From: an uncultured Eubacteriales bacterium
Lineage (GTDB): Bacteria; Bacillota; Clostridia; Oscillospirales; Acutalibacteraceae
Length of the DNA stretch: 20,425 nt
Assembly: GCA_948823415.1 (NCBI GenBank)
Contig: CAQKRU010000005.1
Location: 1-20,425, forward strand
Direction of reading: 5' to 3'
Made by a program: the position numbers and the translations under genes
Notes under the pieces: generated by a model
Told to the model about the DNA's origin: nothing
The model's input: the letters and a program-made list of their open reading frames with translations, nothing else
Databases searched by the model: none
Shown: piece by piece, positions 1 through 6,733 of the stretch
Layout of the letters: every line of letters starts with the position of its first letter
Position numbering within the stretch: the stretch's first letter is position 1

Positions 1-1190
1 CCCGCCAAAGCCGTAACGCCGGGCAGATCCTTCCCTTCAAAAAGCGCCAAAGAAGCGCCTCCGCCAGTAGACACGTACGTCATGCTGCTTGCAAAATTCC
101 TCATCTGGACAGCCGCGGCAGTGTCTCCACCGCCAACAATAGACATCACATCGCGGTTTGCAGCGATTGCCGCAGCGACACTAAAGGTCCCATGCCGAAA
201 GTGGGCCCATTCAAACACGCCAACTGGCCCGTTCCAAAAGATAGTCCTCGCGCCCGCGATTACATCGCGGAAAACTTGCTCCGTTTTGGGGCCAATGTCC
301 AGTCCAAACCAGCCGTCCGGGATGCTGTCCGAACCAACGACCTCAAAATCCGTGTCAGCAGTGAATTCTCGCCCAACCACATTGTCAACAGGCAGAACAA
401 CTCGAACGCCCAAGTCTTTCGCCTTGGCCATAATGTCCGTCGCGACGCCAATTTTATCCGCCTCAAAAATGGACTGCCCAATAGAATAGCCCAAAGCGTT
501 CAAAAATGTGTAAGCCATTCCTCCCGCGATTACTAGCACGTCGAGCTTTTCAAGCAGATTACTTATAACGTCGATTTTGTCCGAAATCTTAGCCCCGCCA
601 AATATCCCGACAAAAGGCCGTTCTGGCGCGGTTAAGGCGCGGCACAAAATGTCAAGCTCTTTCTTCATCAAAAAGCCGCAAACCGCCGGCAAAATCGCAG
701 CCACACCTACAATGGAGGCATGCGCTCGGTGGGACGTCCCAAAAGCGTCGTTAACGTAAATTTGAGCCAGAGATGCCAGTGATTTCGCGAATTCACGGTC
801 GTTTTGCTCTTCCTCCTTATAAAAGCGAATATTCTCAAGCAGCGCAACGTCGCCATTTTTCAGCTGATTCAAAACCTCCGGCGCACCATCGCGAATATCC
901 TCACGCACAAACTTAACGCCCAGATTCAAAGCGCGAGAAAGATAAGCAGCAACGGGTTCCAAAGAAAGCTCAGGCCGACAAACGCCTTTAGGGCGGCCTC
1001 GGTGAGAAACAATGATAACAGTAGCACGATTTTTAATCAGATAGCGAATAGTCCTAAGCGAAGCGTCAATCCGCGTGGTATCGGCGATCTTCCCGGCAGC
1101 GTCAAAAGGCACGTTAAAATCGCATCTCAAAAGGACTCGCTTGCCGCAAACGTCGATGTCCTCTACAGACTTTTTGCCAGAATAATCCAT
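1..1190 (-). CDS. pgk: Phosphoglycerate kinase, C-terminal end cut by window edge
   Basis: Cytosolic glycolytic enzyme that transfers phosphate between 1,3-bisphosphoglycerate and ADP. The minus-strand translation shows the family hallmarks in order: the N-terminal substrate-binding segment with CDFNVP, the SHRGRPKG motif, LLENIRFYKEE, YVNDAFGTSHR, FVGIFGGAKISDKI with VIAGGMAYTFL, FWNGPVGVFE, and near the end the nucleotide-binding STGGGASLALFEGKDLPGV. About 396 codons are present, against a usual length near 395-400, so only a few C-terminal residues should be missing. There are two in-frame ATGs, at 1199 and 1190. The AAAGG ribosome site abuts the first with no spacer but lies 9 bases before the second, so I chose 1190 (protein begins MDYSGKKS). 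It lies downstream of trmL on the same strand, about 135 bases apart. The frame is intact throughout. Family assignment is very secure; the start is moderately secure. Confidence 0.97.
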   Translation of the reverse strand, partial: MDYSGKKSVEDIDVCGKRVLLRCDFNVPFDAAGKIADTTRIDASLRTIRYLIKNRATVIIVSHRGRPKGVCRPELSLEPVAAYLSRALNLGVKFVREDIRDGAPEVLNQLKNGDVALLENIRFYKEEEQNDREFAKSLASLAQIYVNDAFGTSHRAHASIVGVAAILPAVCGFLMKKELDILCRALTAPERPFVGIFGGAKISDKIDVISNLLEKLDVLVIAGGMAYTFLNALGYSIGQSIFEADKIGVATDIMAKAKDLGVRVVLPVDNVVGREFTADTDFEVVGSDSIPDGWFGLDIGPKTEQVFRDVIAGARTIFWNGPVGVFEWAHFRHGTFSVAAAIAANRDVMSIVGGGDTAAAVQMRNFASSMTYVSTGGGASLALFEGKDLPGVTALA

Positions 1191-1293
1191 AAGTTTCATC
1201 CTTTCAAGTCTCGTGGTGCAACGGTAACTTTTAGGTCGGTTCATTGTAGCAATAATGGGCGATAACTTATTTTATTTTTCCACATCAGAAAAT

Positions 1294-1299
1294 ATTATA
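1294..1299 (-). promoter_or_regulatory. Possible -10 box of a pgk promoter
   Basis: A perfect TATAAT on the minus strand lies in the gap between the interrupted trmL and pgk, about 100 bases before the pgk start. No good -35 box sits 16-18 bases upstream, so this is only a candidate. It would give pgk its own transcript rather than relying on read-through from trmL. Confidence 0.3.
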
Positions 1300-1325
1300 G
1301 TCTATTTTATGCATGTTATAGGGGT

Positions 1326-1820
1326 TTAGTTGTCATAATTCCTCAGTTTTCCCTGGCGCAAAAGGCCCGGATAGCCCCACTGGCGCAGAACTTCGTATAC
1401 GCCGATAGCAACGGAGTTCGATAAATTCAAGCTCCGAGCCTCTTCTTACATAGGAATCCGCACAGTACGGTCCATATTGCCGTGCAAAAGAGCTTCATCC
1501 AGCCCCGCATCCTCCCGGCCAAACACCAAGTAGCAGTCACGAGGGTATGAAACCTCAGTGTGCACGCGCTTTGCCTTAGTAGAAAAATAAAAAAACGAGC
1601 CATTGTTCTGGCTAAAAAATTCGCGAATTCCCGCGTAAATATGTACATCCAAAAGGCTCCAATAGTCAAGACCGGCGCGCTTTAGCTTTTTATCGTCAAT
1701 CTCAAAGCCCAAAGGCCTCACCAGATGCAGACGAGCAGAAGTTGCAGCGCAAGTGCGAGCGATGTTGCCGGTATTTTGAGGAATTTGTGGTTCAATTAGC
1801 ACAATGTTCAACTCATTCAA
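1326..1820 (-). pseudogene. trmL: tRNA (cytidine/uridine-34 2'-O)-methyltransferase TrmL, interrupted by an in-frame TAA
   Basis: SpoU-family (SPOUT fold) enzyme that 2'-O-methylates the wobble base of certain tRNA-Leu species using S-adenosylmethionine. The N-terminal part (124 residues) is typical: IVLIEPQIPQNTGNIARTCA, LGFEIDDKKLKRAGLDYW, and LVFGREDAGLDE. After RIPM a TAA stop occurs at 1446-1448. The same frame then continues without another stop to a TAA at 1326-1328, reading EEARSLNLSNSVAIGVYEVLRQ and then WGYPGLLRQ. That downstream part is the conserved knot motif that binds the cofactor and forms the dimer. The full reading would be 165 codons, normal for TrmL. One base change from AAA (Lys) to TAA would explain it. 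The truncated product should be inactive. Alternatives are a sequencing error or stop-codon read-through. Other genes here end in TAA, so a changed genetic code is unlikely. Confidence 0.88.
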
Positions 1821-1838
1821 AACAGCTCACCAACCCTT

Positions 1839-1867
1839 AGTATACCATTTTTTTTCGAAATTAACAA
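1839..1867 (-). promoter_or_regulatory. Sigma-A type promoter of trmL
   Basis: On the minus strand, TTGTTA (1867-1862) is followed after exactly 17 bases by TATACT (1844-1839). Transcription would begin near 1832, only about 12 bases before the ATG at 1820. The GGTGAG ribosome site (1831-1826) would then lie at the very 5' end of the mRNA. Confidence 0.65.
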
Positions 1868-1970
1868 GCGGCATTTTGCAAAAACAGGAATTTAAATTTA
1901 CAGCAAAAATTTTGCTAAAAGGGATGGTGGCGGGCAAAATACTATTAAAATAAACGAGAATGGAGGTATA

Positions 1971-2165
1971 ATGGCGATGAATATGAATGAAAGTAAGAAG
2001 AATTGCGCAATGAAGAGCTTTTTGTGCGGAGTTTTTTGGGGAATGGCTACAGGGTGGCTTTTGTTCAGCTATATGCAAAACCCGAAGAAGATGAAACGTA
2101 AGGCCATGAAGTGTACGAACGCCGTGGAAGACCTACTGGACAACGTTCATTACATTTTTAGGTGA
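1971..2165 (+). CDS. Small single-span membrane protein, YtxH-like
   Basis: A 64-residue protein of unknown function. A GGAGG site sits 4-5 bases before the ATG, which supports real translation. Residues about 14-34 (SFLCGVFWGMATGWLLF and following) form one glycine-containing hydrophobic helix. It is followed by a strongly basic stretch (NPKKMKRKAMK) that should stay in the cytoplasm, then a short amphipathic tail. This layout resembles the small YtxH-like envelope proteins of Bacillota, but the match is one of pattern only. It is divergent from trmL and followed by an inverted repeat. No convincing -35/-10 pair was found for it. Confidence 0.6.
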   Translation: MAMNMNESKKNCAMKSFLCGVFWGMATGWLLFSYMQNPKKMKRKAMKCTNAVEDLLDNVHYIFR

Positions 2166-2186
2166 CGAGCGAAAGGCAATGAGTTT

Positions 2187-2231
2187 ATGCATACTGAGTA
2201 GATTATCGTGAAAAATTTGCTCGGTATGCAT
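2187..2231 (+). repeat. Inverted repeat, 12-base arms with one G-U pair
   Basis: The arms at 2187-2198 (ATGCATACTGAG) and 2220-2231 (CTCGGTATGCAT) are complementary except for one position that would be a G-U wobble in RNA. They are separated by 21 bases. No T-run follows, so it is not a classic intrinsic terminator. It lies between the small membrane protein gene and the oppA-like gene. It could be an mRNA-stabilising hairpin, an operator, or a weak terminator. Confidence 0.5.
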
Positions 2232-2274
2232 CATAATGCCGAATTCAGAATTTTTTGTAAAATTTTTTGACGTT

Positions 2275-2303
2275 TTGTGCAATAAAATCGAAATATGTGA
2301 TAA
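2275..2303 (+). promoter_or_regulatory. Candidate promoter of the oppA-like gene
   Basis: TTGTGC (2275-2280) is followed after 17 bases by TGATAA (2298-2303), in a very AT-rich stretch. The match is modest. A start site near 2310 would leave a leader of about 65 bases before the chosen ATG at 2377, and would exclude the upstream ATG at 2236. Confidence 0.35.
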
Positions 2304-2376
2304 ACTAAAACATTATACAACAAAAAACGGGGCTAACTGCCGCTGGTTTTACATAAATTGTAAAGGTGATTATCGC

Positions 2377-3993
2377 ATGGCAAAAAGGATTTTTTTAATT
2401 TTTTTCTGCGCAACGCTGATTATGACGAGCTTTTCGGGGTGCAAAAAGAATAAAAATTCGCCCGAAAATCAGGTGATAAAATATAACCTGGAGAGCGAGC
2501 CGCGCACGCTTGACCCGCAGGTCTGCAACGATTACGCCGCCAACATCGTCATTATGAATATCTTTGAAGGCCTGGTCAGGCTCGATGAATCGGGCAACGT
2601 AACGCCAGGAGTTGCGACGTCGTGGGATGTCTCGGCCGATGGCAAGATGTATACGTTCCACTTGCGTGAGGATGCGGCTTGGTCGGACAAAGCCAAAACG
2701 CCCGTAACAGCGCAGGATTTCGTGTTTGGACTTCAGCGCGCACTCGATAAATACACGAATTCGCCAAAGGCATACACGCTTTACTGCATAAAAAATGCGC
2801 GCAAAGTCAACATAGACGTCGCCCCAGCGGATTCTCTGGGCGTATCAGCCCCAGATGAGCATACGGTGGCCATCGAGCTTGAATACCCCATGGAAAACTT
2901 CCTTTCGCTGCTCGCCACAGCGCCAACTATGCCATGCAATAAGGCCTTTTTTGAAGGCACCAACGGGCAATACGGTCTGGAGGCAGCCACAATTATCAGT
3001 AATGGCGCCTTTAAGGTCAAGACGCGGTACGGCTGGAGCCACTATAACAGCCTGAGTCTGGTCAAAAACGAAAATTATATCGGTGCGAATGTCTCTGTGC
3101 CGGCCGGGGTGGACTTTACTATCGGCAAAGACCTCACTGACGCGGTAAGCTTGATTATCACCTCTGCGATAGATGCTGCGCTTTTGCCATCATATGAGCA
3201 GGTAACAGAGGCCAAGCGCAAGAATCTGGGAACGGTCGACTTTAAGGACACCTTGTGGGGCCTTGCTTTCAACACGCAGGACGCTCTGTTTGCGAATTTA
3301 AATGTCCGGATGGGCTTTTTGGAGGCTCTAAATCGCGACCATATCTTATCGACGATCCCGGAAAACTGCGAAATTACTGAAAGTCTGGTGCCAGATGGAC
3401 TCATTGTTAATGGGCAAAACTTTCGAAGCGTCGCAGGTAAATGCCCATGCTTAGCAGTAGACCCTAAGGCCAAGAACCATTTTTACGCCGGTTTGCAACA
3501 GTTAAAGCTGAAGACTCTGCCAAAAGTTACGATTTTATGCCCCGAAAATCCTAGTATAAAGGCGATTATAAGCAATGCAATAGAGAATTTAAACGATAAT
3601 CTGGGTTTTTATTTTAACATGGAGCCTGTTCCGGAAGGCGTTTTGAAGTCCAGGGTGGCTTCGATGAACTATCAGGTGGCGTTGGTGCCGATTTCGGCCG
3701 AAAGTCCGTTTGCGCTCGACTTTTTGAATGCATTTAAGTCTGGCAACAGCAAGAATATCGCCAATCTGAACAGCCCAGAATACGATAAACTCATTAATAG
3801 TGCGGCCTCAGCCAATGCTAAAGATGCTTACCAGCCGATTGTGGCGGCAGAAAAATACCTCATCGACAACGCCGTTTTTTACCCGATGTACACGCAGAGC
3901 AGATTTTTCGCCTGGTCGAATAAGGTGAAAGGGCTGATATTCCAAAACTACGGCCAAGGTGTAGACTTCTTCTTTGCGACGAAAACGAAATAG
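2377..3993 (+). CDS. Peptide/oligopeptide ABC transporter substrate-binding lipoprotein (SBP_bac_5, OppA-like)
   Basis: Membrane-anchored extracellular receptor that would deliver peptides (or nickel or other solutes bound by this family) to an ABC importer. From the ATG at 2377 (AAAGGTG site 8 bases upstream) the protein is 538 residues, normal for the family. It starts with a basic n-region (MAKR), a hydrophobic core, and a lipobox-like FSGC with Cys22 as the probable lipidated residue, then a Lys/Asn-rich linker. The family signature follows: YNLESEPRTLDPQ, IVIMNIFEGLVRLDESGNVTPGVA, WDVSADGKMYTFHLREDAAWSD, and TAQDFVFGLQRALD. Near the C-terminus AEKYLIDNAVFYPMYTQSRFFAW also fits. The frame extends upstream to 2236, but that start lacks a ribosome site and would hide the signal peptide. 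No permease or ATPase genes are adjacent, so its partner must be encoded elsewhere. The substrate cannot be read from the sequence. Confidence 0.92.
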   Translation: MAKRIFLIFFCATLIMTSFSGCKKNKNSPENQVIKYNLESEPRTLDPQVCNDYAANIVIMNIFEGLVRLDESGNVTPGVATSWDVSADGKMYTFHLREDAAWSDKAKTPVTAQDFVFGLQRALDKYTNSPKAYTLYCIKNARKVNIDVAPADSLGVSAPDEHTVAIELEYPMENFLSLLATAPTMPCNKAFFEGTNGQYGLEAATIISNGAFKVKTRYGWSHYNSLSLVKNENYIGANVSVPAGVDFTIGKDLTDAVSLIITSAIDAALLPSYEQVTEAKRKNLGTVDFKDTLWGLAFNTQDALFANLNVRMGFLEALNRDHILSTIPENCEITESLVPDGLIVNGQNFRSVAGKCPCLAVDPKAKNHFYAGLQQLKLKTLPKVTILCPENPSIKAIISNAIENLNDNLGFYFNMEPVPEGVLKSRVASMNYQVALVPISAESPFALDFLNAFKSGNSKNIANLNSPEYDKLINSAASANAKDAYQPIVAAEKYLIDNAVFYPMYTQSRFFAWSNKVKGLIFQNYGQGVDFFFATKTK

Positions 3994-4004
3994 CCGGGCT
4001 TTTT

Positions 4005-4040
4005 GACAAAAATAAAGCGGTGCACTATACCGCGCACCGC
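4005..4040 (-). terminator. Intrinsic terminator of the histidine phosphatase gene
   Basis: On the minus strand a 7-base-pair GC-rich stem (GCGGTGC/GCACCGC, arms 4034-4040 and 4017-4023) with a 10-base loop is followed by TTTATTTTTGTC. It lies just after the minus-strand gene ending at 4054. On the plus strand no T-run follows the stem, so it appears to act mainly on the minus-strand transcript. Confidence 0.75.
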
Positions 4041-4053
4041 CGCTGCCAGTAGA

Positions 4054-4767
4054 TTATGTCTCGCCGCTGTTTTCGTGAATCCCGTCAGACTCGGATGCAC
4101 CGCGAACCAAGTCAACGATATACGCCGATTCTTCGTTGTTCTCGCGGGCCAGATTGTATGGAACCTTAGCGTAAACCTCAACAACTTTTTGCCGCATCCA
4201 CAGACTGGGCATAATCCGCACCGAATAGCCGCACCCGTTGTTGACGACCCAGTCAAAAAACTTGGCGCGCGGCACGCCAAAGGTCGCAAGGATAGTCATA
4301 ATCACGCCGCCGTGCGTCACAATAGCTGTATCTTTGATGTCGCCTTTAACGACAGCCTCAACAAGCCTTTCAAAAGCCGATGTAACACGCAAGTTGAAAG
4401 ACTTTAAGCTTTCGCCGCCGTTAGGGCAAGATTTTTCGGAGTTTTTCAACCAAAGCAAAAAGTCCTTGTTGTTTTTGAGCTCATCGGCGGTTTTGCCCTC
4501 CCAGTCGCCAAAGTTGCACTCGGCAAAGTCGTTTTCGATGATAAAATCGGTGTGTACCGGGTACAAAATTTCCGCGGTATGTCGACAACGCAGAAGAGGA
4601 CTACAAAAAATCTTGTCAACAGTGGGATAAGTGGCCTCGCTTTTTAGCTTGGTCAGCCTCGCAACGCCCTCCGCAGACAAATCCACGTCGGTAGCGCCGA
4701 TGTATTGGCCGTTAAAGTTCGCATCGGTTAGCCCGTGCCGAATCAAATGCACCTGATAACTCTTCAT
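4054..4767 (-). CDS. Histidine phosphatase family protein (phosphoglycerate mutase/CobC-like)
   Basis: A 237-residue phosphohydrolase or mutase of the histidine phosphatase superfamily, probably cytosolic. The catalytic RHG triad is at residues 10-12, with His11 as the phospho-acceptor. CSPLLRCRHTAE supplies the second conserved arginine (Arg60), FAECNFGDWEG the acid residue (Glu83), and AIVTHGGVI the second catalytic His (His152). Members of this branch act on varied phosphate esters, including alpha-ribazole phosphate, sugar phosphates and phosphoglycerate. The substrate cannot be chosen here because no cobalamin genes are nearby. An unusual tail of about 60 residues follows the core, ending in an acidic, low-complexity stretch. 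The AAGGAG site is 8 bases before the ATG. The gene is divergent from the XRE regulator and is closed by a good terminator. Confidence 0.88.
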   Translation of the reverse strand: MKSYQVHLIRHGLTDANFNGQYIGATDVDLSAEGVARLTKLKSEATYPTVDKIFCSPLLRCRHTAEILYPVHTDFIIENDFAECNFGDWEGKTADELKNNKDFLLWLKNSEKSCPNGGESLKSFNLRVTSAFERLVEAVVKGDIKDTAIVTHGGVIMTILATFGVPRAKFFDWVVNNGCGYSVRIMPSLWMRQKVVEVYAKVPYNLARENNEESAYIVDLVRGASESDGIHENSGET

Positions 4768-4808
4768 ATAAATTCTCCTTTTGAAGCGAAAAAATTATGA
4801 AAATGGTC

Positions 4809-4837
4809 TTTACAAAATGTTTTTTATGGGATATAAT
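4809..4837 (+). promoter_or_regulatory. Sigma-A type promoter of the XRE regulator gene
   Basis: TTTACA (4809-4814) and a perfect TATAAT (4832-4837) are separated by exactly 17 bases. Transcription should begin near 4844. This places the in-frame ATG at 4781 upstream of the transcript and supports the start at 4880. Confidence 0.8.
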
Positions 4838-4879
4838 TTACCAGTCGTAAAAAGTTTTGCTGCAGGAGGGCTTGAAGGC

Positions 4880-5572
4880 ATGAATAAGGACTTCTCTAGA
4901 ATCATCACGCTTTTGAGGAAGGAAAAAGGATTGAGCCAAAAACAAGTGGCCACCGACCTTAACATCTCGCAAGCCTTGCTGTCGCATTACGAAAAGGGAG
5001 TTCGGGAGTGCGGACTGGATTTTGTGATAAAACTTTCGGATTATTATAACGTGTCGTGCGACTATCTGCTGGGCAAAACGCCAAACAAAAGTGGCAAGAC
5101 GCTGAATCTGGAGGACATTCCGGATTCATCGGAGAATAAAGATAATAAGTTTAGCGGCAGTGTGCTGCCAACTTTGAATAAAAAACTGATAGTAAATTCC
5201 ATAAGCATTATATTCGATCTGCTTGGCAAAAGCAAGAACAAGAGCTTAACTGGCGAGGTTTCGGGCTATTTGATGATCTGCGTTTACAATGTTTTTAGGA
5301 ATTTGTACTCGGCCAACGCCAAGAATCCGCAGGGCCTGTTTAAGATTCCGAACACATCGTACGAGGCTCTGTGTAGCGCGTCTTTGAGCCTTTTGGAGTT
5401 GAGCATAAAACGGACGATAAAAAGCTCGGGCAAAAGCAAGGAAGACGCCGCGAGCCTAGCAAAATTGCCACTTTCGCCGGACATCATCTCAAAAGAATAC
5501 CCATTATATGCGGCTTCGCTGTATAATCTGCTGCAAACGGGCGAGAACGCAATAAGCGCAAAGATAAAGTGA
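4880..5572 (+). CDS. XRE-family helix-turn-helix transcriptional regulator
   Basis: DNA-binding regulator of 230 residues. Residues about 5-62 form a Cro/C1-type HTH domain: IITLLRKEKGLSQKQVATDL, NISQALLSHYEKGVRE, then LDFVIKLSDYYNVSCDYLLGK. After a polar linker (about 65-95, with NKSGK and SSENKDNK) comes a C-terminal region of about 130 residues, predicted helical and rich in Leu, Ser and Lys, that I do not recognise. It may be an oligomerisation or ligand-sensing domain. The ATG at 4880 has an AGGAGG site 10 bases upstream and lies after the promoter. The longer frame from 4781 begins before the promoter and was rejected. Its divergent neighbour is the histidine phosphatase gene, which it may regulate along with itself, though no clear operator was seen. 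It converges on the flavoprotein gene with a gap of only 16 bases. Confidence 0.88.
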   Translation: MNKDFSRIITLLRKEKGLSQKQVATDLNISQALLSHYEKGVRECGLDFVIKLSDYYNVSCDYLLGKTPNKSGKTLNLEDIPDSSENKDNKFSGSVLPTLNKKLIVNSISIIFDLLGKSKNKSLTGEVSGYLMICVYNVFRNLYSANAKNPQGLFKIPNTSYEALCSASLSLLELSIKRTIKSSGKSKEDAASLAKLPLSPDIISKEYPLYAASLYNLLQTGENAISAKIK

Positions 5573-5588
5573 GAGCGGCGGAACAGCC

Positions 5589-6116
5589 CTAGGTTCTGTC
5601 TGTGGCGGGAGGGGACGAATCTGTGTTGCTTATAAAGACAGATTTTATGAGCTTTGCGTTGATGAGCGTTAAAAAAAGTTGCAGCTGTTTTAGGATGATT
5701 TCTTCGCAGTCTGGGTCGCGGGCGCCGCATGTGGCTACTAAGATTGCGGCTTTTTGCTGTTTAAACGGATTTTTTTTGAGGTGCACTTTCATGTTGTAGT
5801 AAAGCTGAGTCCTGTCGAAGATGGCTTTTAGCGGGGCAGGAAAGCTCAGGTTGTAGATGGGGGTTGCGATGATTATAAGCTCGCAGGTGCGGATAGCGGC
5901 ATCTATGTTGGCAAAGTCTGAAGATACACAGGATTCTCGTGTTTTGCAAGAGCCACAATCCACGCACGGTGCGACTTTTGCCTTAAAAGCATCAATAAAT
6001 GTAAACTCGAACTCGTTTTGCAGCGTGACAACAATTTCGTCCAAAGCCTTTCTTGTGTGGCCGCTTTTGTGCGGGGAGCCATATAAAATGAGCGCTTTTT
6101 TTTTGTCCAAATCCAT
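5589..6116 (-). CDS. NADPH-dependent FMN reductase / iron-sulfur-flavoprotein-like, flavodoxin fold
   Basis: A 175-residue flavodoxin-fold protein expected to bind FMN and carry electrons or reduce small substrates in the cytosol. The phosphate-binding loop is ILYGSPHKSGHT (residues 10-21). The IIIATPIYNLSFPAPLKAIFDR segment (about 81-102) is the typical second FMN-contact loop. Between them lies CVDCGSCKTRESC (residues 51-63), with Cys51, Cys54, Cys57 and Cys63. A compact cysteine cluster at this place is known from iron-sulfur flavoproteins, where it binds a 4Fe-4S cluster, and its presence here suggests the same. The start at 6116 is supported by the promoter at 6142-6170; an in-frame ATG at 6179 lies upstream of that promoter. 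The ribosome site is weak. The redox partner is unknown. Confidence 0.87.
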   Translation of the reverse strand: MDLDKKKALILYGSPHKSGHTRKALDEIVVTLQNEFEFTFIDAFKAKVAPCVDCGSCKTRESCVSSDFANIDAAIRTCELIIIATPIYNLSFPAPLKAIFDRTQLYYNMKVHLKKNPFKQQKAAILVATCGARDPDCEEIILKQLQLFLTLINAKLIKSVFISNTDSSPPATDRT

Positions 6117-6141
6117 CCATCCAAACTCAAATTTTAATTTA

Positions 6142-6170
6142 ATTTTATTGCATTTTGGCGCGTTTGGCAA
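6142..6170 (-). promoter_or_regulatory. Promoter of the flavoprotein gene
   Basis: On the minus strand TTGCCA (6170-6165) is followed after 17 bases by TAAAAT (6147-6142). The start site would be near 6135, leaving a leader of about 20 bases. The gap of about 300 bases from here to 6416 otherwise holds the two V-ATPase promoters and AT-rich sequence. Confidence 0.6.
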
Positions 6171-6248
6171 CATCTTCAAAAATTGCTCGCAAAATTGGGC
6201 AAAGTTAAAAAAATTTCAAAAATTTTATTCATTTGCACCAATACGCTC

Positions 6249-6277
6249 TTGACAAATAGTAAAAATAGGCTCATAAT
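6249..6277 (+). promoter_or_regulatory. V-ATPase operon promoter P1
   Basis: A perfect TTGACA (6249-6254) is followed after 17 bases by CATAAT (6272-6277). The start site would lie near 6284, giving a leader of about 130 bases before the first gene. Confidence 0.75.
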
Positions 6278-6327
6278 CAAACTAGTTATTGAAAGTTGAG
6301 GTTTTTTGTTTTTAATTTTTAGGTTTG

Positions 6328-6356
6328 TTGAAACTTCTGCTTTTTGGGAATATAAT
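6328..6356 (+). promoter_or_regulatory. V-ATPase operon promoter P2
   Basis: TTGAAA (6328-6333) is followed after 17 bases by a perfect TATAAT (6351-6356), with a start site near 6363. It lies 79 bases downstream of P1, so the operon has two tandem promoters. An ATG at 6306 in the same frame as the first gene lies before P2 and was rejected as the start. Confidence 0.75.
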
Positions 6357-6416
6357 ATTGGTAGATGTTCTTTCGTGTTTCTTAGTTTAGCTGAGCTTAG
6401 GAGGTGCGGCCAGGTC

Positions 6417-6728
6417 ATGAGAGATATGATCGCAAAGATAATCGAGATGGATAAAACCGCAAGGGACTTAACACAGCGAGCGCAGAAAGATAAAATTAAT
6501 CTTGAAAACGAGATTAAAGCGAAGAAAAATGAGATCCGAACCGAGTATCTGGAAAGGGCCAGAAAAAGATTAGCGATAAACGAAACAACCGAACGAAGAT
6601 TGGCAGAAGAACAGAAAACGAAGATAATATCGAATTGCAAGAATATATCTGAAGCAATGGACAAAGCTTACGAACAAAACTGTGGAATATGGGTGAGTAG
6701 CATAGTCAAAAATGTTTTGGGAGACTGA
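6417..6728 (+). CDS. V-type ATP synthase peripheral stalk subunit, G/H-like (NtpF-like)
   Basis: A 103-residue protein with almost continuous charged heptad-like sequence (KDKINLENEIKAKKNEIRTE and following), predicted to be one long helix. It ends in a small non-coiled segment with NCGIWVSSIVKNVLG. First-gene proteins of bacterial V/A-ATPase operons with this shape pair with subunit E to form the peripheral stalk that stops the head from rotating. The ATG at 6417 follows an AGGAGG site by 12 bases, a little long. An in-frame ATG three codons later is less well spaced. The next gene begins 5 bases after the stop, suggesting coupled translation. Identity rests on length, coiled coil and position more than on exact motifs. 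Confidence 0.8.
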   Translation: MRDMIAKIIEMDKTARDLTQRAQKDKINLENEIKAKKNEIRTEYLERARKRLAINETTERRLAEEQKTKIISNCKNISEAMDKAYEQNCGIWVSSIVKNVLGD

Positions 6729-6733
6729 TTTTT

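Noticed and set aside
82..1265. Plus-strand open frames within the left edge
   Set aside because: They are antisense to the well-supported pgk gene, lack family features and ribosome sites.
1326..1820. Reassignment of TAA as a sense codon
   Set aside because: Many intact genes here, such as those for V-ATPase subunits I and K, end at TAA exactly where their families end, so TAA works as a stop.
4781..4879. An N-terminal extension of the XRE regulator from the ATG at 4781
   Set aside because: It lies upstream of a near-consensus promoter and has no good ribosome site.
5573..5600. A bidirectional terminator between the XRE and flavoprotein genes
   Set aside because: Only a short, bulged pairing (ACAG/CTGT with CC/GG) with no T-run is present.
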